Below, piece by piece: positions 59,018 through 64,000 of a DNA stretch of 64,000 bases; the first letter of the stretch is position 1; each line of letters starts with the position of its first letter. The notes under the pieces were generated by a model that was given only the letters and a program-made list of their open reading frames with translations, had not been told where the DNA came from and searched no databases. The DNA comes from Ariolimax columbianus (taxonomy: Eukaryota > Mollusca > Gastropoda > Stylommatophora > Arionidae), in the NCBI GenBank assembly GCA_036924085.1, contig JAVGWX010000014.1, positions 37,062,056-37,126,055 of the forward strand. The letters run 5' to 3'. The position numbers were made by a program, and so were the translations under genes.

Positions 59018-59948
59018 ACATTAGATATGAGTAGGGAGGACATTAGATATGAGTAGAGAGGACATTAGATATGAGTAGAGAGGACATTAGATATGAGTAG
59101 AGAGGACATTAGATATGAGTAGGGAGGACATTAGATATGAGTAGAGAGGACATTAGATATGAGTAGAGAGGACATTAGATATGAGTAGAGAGGACATTAG
59201 ATATGAGTAGAGAGGACATTAGATATGAGTAGAGAGGACATTAGATATGAGTAGAGAGGACATTAGATATGAGTAGAGAGGACATTAGATATGAGTAGAG
59301 AGGACATTAGATATGAGTAGAGAGGACATTAGATATGAGTAGAGAGGACATTAGATATGAGTAGAGAGGACATTAGATATGAGTAAGGAGGACATTAGAT
59401 ATGAGTAGAGAGGACATTAGATATGAGTAGAGAGGACATTAGATATGAGTAGAGAGGACATTAGATATGAGTAGGGAGGACATTAGATATGAGTAGAGAG
59501 GACATTAGATATGAGTAGAGAGGACATTAGATATGAGTAGAGAGGACATTAGATATGAGTAGAGAGGACATTAGATATGAGTAGAGAGGACATTAGATAT
59601 GAGTAGAGAGGACATTAGATATGAGTAGAGAGGACATTAGATATGAGTAAGGAGGACATTAGATATGAGTAAGGAGGACATTAGATATGAGTAAGGAGGA
59701 CATTAGATATGAGTAAGGAGGACATTAGATATGAGTAAGGAGGACATTAGATATGAGTAGAGAGGACATTAGATATGAGTAGAGAGGACATTAGATATGA
59801 GTAGGGAGGACATTAGATATGAGTAGGGAGGACATTAGATATGAGTAGGGAGGACATTAGATATGAGTAGGGAGGACATTAGATATGAGTAAGGAGGACA
59901 TTAGATATGAGTAAGGAGGACATTAGATATGAGTAAGGAGGACATTGA
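59018..59948 (+). repeat. 22-bp minisatellite, about 42 copies
   Basis: Unit ACATTAGATATGAGTAGAGAGG. Three subtypes (AGAGAGG, AGGGAGG, AAGGAGG) occur in runs; the AAGGAGG type is concentrated at 59645-59755 and 59885-59948. Confidence 0.96.
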
Positions 59949-59997
59949 ATGTTGAGGATAGGACATTATGAATGGACAAGGAGGATCTTAGGTATGG

Positions 59998-60180
59998 ATA
60001 ATGTAGACATTAAGTATGGATAAGAACATTAGATAGGAAAACGAAGACATTAGATAAGAACGTTAGATGGGAAAACGAAGACATTAGATAAGAACGTTAG
60101 ATGGGAAAACGAAGACATTAGATAAGAACGTTAGATGGGAAAACGAAGACATTAGATAAGAACGTTAGACGTGAAAAGGG
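59998..60180 (+). repeat. 33-bp minisatellite
   Basis: Five copies of GACATTAGATAAGAACGTTA followed by GATGGGAAAACGAA. The ACATTAGATA word links it to the preceding 22-bp array, from which it may derive. Confidence 0.9.
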
Positions 60181-60599
60181 AGCACATAGGATAAGCATAT
60201 TCCCCTTCGACTCTGTTATCTTGAAGTAGTGAGGGAGCTCACATGCCTCAATGTTATGAAGAGCAAAGTCAGCGGAACCGAAAGCTGCCACAAGACTTAC
60301 CCAGGCTGGACAAGTCATACGGAGAGAACTGACTAAGACGTACAACTCACCAAGAGTACAGCAGATTCGATGTGTACCCACCACTCAAATCTAGGACAGC
60401 AAAATCGATTATAGAAACATTAAGAGCATAACACATTCAAACGGCCATATGAAAGGATGGGTTTAAGGAAAAGAGACGAATGATGTGGAGTGGATTGAAA
60501 ACAGCAAGTGTGCTCCACAGCTGACTACCCTTCCAATGAAAAGAGAACCAGGATACACTTTCTGTTTTTGCGTTTGTTATAATTTGTGAAGAGTGTAGC

Positions 60600-60765
60600 C
60601 AAGTCGACAGTTAGCTGGTTTGCTAATACTGGGTTTACAGCGTGCCGCAGTTCGGAATCATCGACTGACAGAAACAAATCCGGGCGTGGTTCGTTCTTGG
60701 TATGACCGCTACTCTAGTCGACCCAGCTGTAAATGGGTACCTGTGTAGCAGATCCTCTAATTCTT
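60600..60765. mobile_element. SINE-like fragment
   Basis: Ends with GTCGACCCAGCTGTAAATGG and GTACCTG, the motif also found at 41466-41510 (reverse complement) and 47565. Head region not identifiable. Confidence 0.4.
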
Positions 60766-60769
60766 TGCC

Positions 60770-60862
60770 CTGGCCGTGATCTAACTTAGAACATTCTCAC
60801 ACTCATCCACATCATCATGACCATACTCAGTAAATGACATATCACACAGCAGGTGGCATATT
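60770..60862 (-). repeat. Dispersed repeat B, copy 2
   Basis: The reverse complement (AATATGCCACCTGCTGTGTG ... AATGTTCTAAGTTAG) matches 23850-23960 with moderate divergence. Confidence 0.6.
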
Positions 60863-63473
60863 TATTATATCATACTCATATCATACAATGAGTAGAGAAA
60901 TTACAAACACAATATAATACATATCTTAACTAAACATTATACTAAAACGGGAATTGAAAGCATTAGCTATTGATGGAATTCCCAACTAACTAAAAACCCA
61001 GTTCTATTGCCTTGCAATTACATCACACACACATCGCCTTAACTGCGTCTTCAACACACCTTAACAAATACTCTTCCTCACTGAAATCCCCTCAGGCGGG
61101 CGATCTCGACATAACTCGTTCACAATGTGTCCTTGCTTACAAACACACTTTCAGATTATCCATTAATGCAAAACTCACACACCTATTTGAGCGATCCTGT
61201 TCTATCACTAAACATTCGTCCAACAGTCTATCAATCGCTCCTCTATCTAAGTCGGTGAGTTAAACATACTATCCACATTCAGTCTCTCTCTCTCTCTTCT
61301 CCATACAGCCTCTCACTCTCCATCTCTCCTCCAGCCTCTCTTCCAGCCTCTCGAGCTAAACTTTGTCTCGAGTTATATATCCTCAAGCAAGACCAGAGCT
61401 TGACCAATCGATCTCAGGTATGGTCATCTTCAATTCCAATTGGAACGAAACACTTTGCACACCTGTCACTCATTCTCTCGCAGCAAGCCCCGTTGCCAAT
61501 TTCGTCTGTCAATCAATCTCCCCCTACCAAAATCGGAAGGCCAGTGGTCAGTTTCTACCTGTCCACATTCCTTAACCCAACTCTGTTCTCCTTTGCTGAG
61601 ACAGTGAGTGACCTTGACATGCATTCATGTAGCTTTAAGCTTTAACATGTTCAGGCATCCTAAACTCCCCTTGCTCCGGCGGGAACTGTTACATTACCTC
61701 CCTAAACTACAGACCGAAACATGGATGGTCATTTTTTTCATCTGGCAAATGACCACCATTTTCGTCTCTACTATCCAAAATGTAAACACTACTCCTGTTT
61801 ACAACTTCACTCACATCGTACATGCATAAAAAGACATGTCATTTGATACATATAAACTTTTTGTAATACATACACAATCAATACAAGCAGAAGAAAAACA
61901 CTGTGGCTGGGCGTTTTTAGAACACAAACCACCACTTTTACATCGTTTTGCAGTCAAATACACCAAAGTCTGTCCCTGCGGGACCTTTAACTCATCAAAA
62001 CAGAAACACCTTAAGGAATTCTCCTTACTCATTTGAGGTCAACATACCTCGCCCTGTTTCCCGTGCCTTCCTCTAAGGACACGAACCTTCATTGTTACAC
62101 TCGACCAGTTCAGGTCAATTTTCTCAGGCGGTCTCATTACACGCCTGGCCGACGATTCACTTCATACTACCTCCTGTGAGGCCACGAACTTACGTGGGTT
62201 ATCCTCGGGCTAGTTATCACTGTCTTTCTTGACAGCTATCCCCTCTCAAAGAAAACAGCAAAATTCTTTATGTTTCCCACAAAAACAATATTTGACAACA
62301 TATGTCATAGTCAATATTACAACTTCTGATCAATGTAGTCTTCTCTGCAAAGACTCCACATACATGTGATTCTGGAACTCGTGGTGACTTGTGCTTGCGG
62401 AGGCCTACAGTCTGGATGAGATATACTGCTCTGTAGATCACCTATATAACCTGTATCAAATACCTGTAAACATGATGATTCAACAACAACAAAAAAAACA
62501 ACAACAAAACACAAGACAAATGCATTGCATACAATGTCGAAACCCAAACAATAAATACAAATGTCAAAATATTTGCACGCATACTTATGATATCAATATT
62601 TCAGTCAGCAAGTATAACACGTTGATACTGTCAGGATATGTAATCATGTTTAAACAACAAAACAACAACAAAATAAAGAAAAATTCAATGCATACTATAT
62701 CGACCATACAACCCACTTAAAATGCAAGTAATACCATTAGTCAAAACCCAAAAACCAAATGTCAAAATATTTGCACACAAAAACATGATCAAATGCCATC
62801 AACCTTCACTCCTGCTCGTGCCCCACAGATGAGCACCTGTTAATGCCCCCTTCAAAAGATACTAAGGTACTAAACTATGTCCCTAAACTATGACTAAGTT
62901 CTAACTTAATCAGGTACTAAACTATGTCTGCGTCAAACGTCAAAAACCGAATCGTCCACCTGTCGAATTACGTCATGCTGTAACCCTACTAGTCCGGGTG
63001 CAGTCTTTGTCCCGAGGAATCAAAACCGAGTGTTGTGATCTAACTAATACACCGCTATTTCCCCAAATTCCCCGCATCAAAGCTACCTGGTCAGATATTA
63101 ACCGAAGCATCGCGTCCACGTGTTACCTTGCGTCACGTAATCATTACCTGGCGCATCCAGCTATCCTGCGTCTCTCGTTCGTTCTGTCCGTTTCTCTGGT
63201 CGGAAATGTCCCTTTGATCTCGGTCAGTCTAGCTGCAGACTGACCGTCCGTGGTACGCTCATTGTCTGGCGTTTACTTGAGACAACGAATTCAAAGGAAT
63301 TTTTAACATCTGGTCATTCCTCCATCTCTATACCCTACCCCCTAATTATTCAAATCTCCGTGTAACTTCTCTTACATGTCTTTGATTACCGTCAGCAACG
63401 CCACTATTATACATTCCTTGGCATACGCGTCTGCGTTTTCCTCAAAACCACTATCGCAGATGGCCGGTCTATT
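60863..63473. other. No gene recognised
   Basis: 2.6 kb with a CT-rich run at 61280-61345 and several CAA-rich runs (62480-62520, 62655-62680). ORFs are at most about 110 codons and show no recognisable domain. Nothing further can be supported. Confidence 0.45.
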
Positions 63474-64000
63474 TTATCCTTGGTCTTTTTGTTTGTTCGG
63501 CCGTTGGCGTATCTCGAACTGGGATCTTTTCATCTTTGCTTTGATGACTGGTTCGCTGTCCTGGCTGGGGTTAACCTGTCTTTCCCTTTTCTTCGTTTTC
63601 CTTAGAGCGGCATGTGGAATGCTGAAGTCTGAATCTGTGGATTCTAAACCCATGCTCGGCCAGGATTCCTGTGTGATGTCATCGTCTCCTTCCGATGACT
63701 CACTCGTTTGCTGCCGCATTCGTTCCTCCCTATCAGATAGTCTTTGCTGTCGTTCCGGAAGTGGAATGTCACTCTCGCTATTAGAATTAGTCCTTGTTCT
63801 TCTCAACTTCTTGATGTGCTTTTGTCGTTCGTTGAGCGCTGTTCCTCTCTTTTTGGTTGCACGAGTGTTATTGAACGGTGCGTCCGTATAACATTTTAAC
63901 TGTGCATCATCCCCACTTCCTTCCTCAGTGGCCGAAGGGCTGTCCCTTTCTTCCGTCTGTTCGACCACTTCTCTCGCATGGCTAGGACCTGGCGTGGGTG
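63474..64000 (-). CDS. Charged, Ser/Glu/Arg-rich ORF, partial at window edge
   Basis: An uninterrupted minus-strand frame of about 175 codons runs from the right edge (no start inside the window in this frame) to a stop at 63474-63476. The product is hydrophilic: acidic and Ser-rich stretches (SSEGDDDIT, LESTDSDF) alternate with basic ones (KKRGTALNERQKHIKKLRRT, KTKKRERQ, KMKRSQFEIRQRPNKQK). No membrane segment or catalytic motif is visible. It could be a disordered nuclear protein or the gag-like first ORF of a retrotransposon; the abundance of the latter nearby makes that plausible. It is also possible that it is chance, but 175 codons open here is longer than the local background. Confidence 0.4.
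   Translation of the reverse strand, partial: PTPGPSHAREVVEQTEERDSPSATEEGSGDDAQLKCYTDAPFNNTRATKKRGTALNERQKHIKKLRRTRTNSNSESDIPLPERQQRLSDREERMRQQTSESSEGDDDITQESWPSMGLESTDSDFSIPHAALRKTKKRERQVNPSQDSEPVIKAKMKRSQFEIRQRPNKQKDQG

Overview
The window looks like gene-poor nuclear DNA from an invertebrate animal, most likely a mollusc. It has spliced genes with consensus GT-AG sites, many decayed non-LTR retrotransposons (LINEs) of several clades, tRNA-derived SINEs, mariner-type scraps and a very heavy load of minisatellites. The species call is an inference from this composition, because no diagnostic host gene is complete here.

Host genes. The main gene is a plus-strand GT31-family glycosyltransferase (beta-1,3-galactosyl/N-acetylglucosaminyltransferase-like, type II Golgi membrane protein). 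Its large coding exon is at 31957-32950. It can join in frame, with the same phase-1 junction, to either of two homologous terminal exons: A at 39747-40099 or B at 46657-46997. Each encodes the last third of the protein with its own stop codon. B keeps the family's acidic Glu-Asp motif; A has Arg-Asn there and also lacks a conserved Gly. This pair is the most interesting signal in the window. A second host candidate is a minus-strand first coding exon (3386-3771) for a membrane-anchored, N-glycosylated protein; its continuation was not found. A charged ORF runs off the right edge (63474-64000, minus).

Layout. 1-1335: LINE fragments. 1680-3130: three minisatellites. 3386-3875: membrane-protein exon with a SINE-like element just upstream. 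4330-6415: minisatellite, then an I-like LINE split by an RTE-like LINE. 7400-8790: LINE whose RT coding region has expanded into a 39-bp minisatellite. 9120-12245: long minisatellite and pentamer arrays. 12250-25480: three SINEs and many LINE fragments. 26090-31790: a huge AC/AG-rich satellite ending about 160 bp before the GT31 exon. 32985-39655: the GT31 intron, filled by a CAT/CAC array, a CR1-like LINE tail, about 75 copies of a 32-bp unit and a 24/48-bp array. 40100-46656: SINE with perfect target-site duplication, a nearly intact I-like LINE with perfect target-site duplication, and an inverted-repeat element. 47000-60800: more LINEs, SINE-like copies and minisatellites, including a LINE that split a 38-bp array. 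60860-63470: nothing recognisable.

Many arrays independently have unit lengths of 38-46 bp, and one satellite core (CAGGTRAAAYATACTGATC) recurs at four separate places. Apart from the GT31 gene, the coding potential seen is overwhelmingly that of mobile elements.
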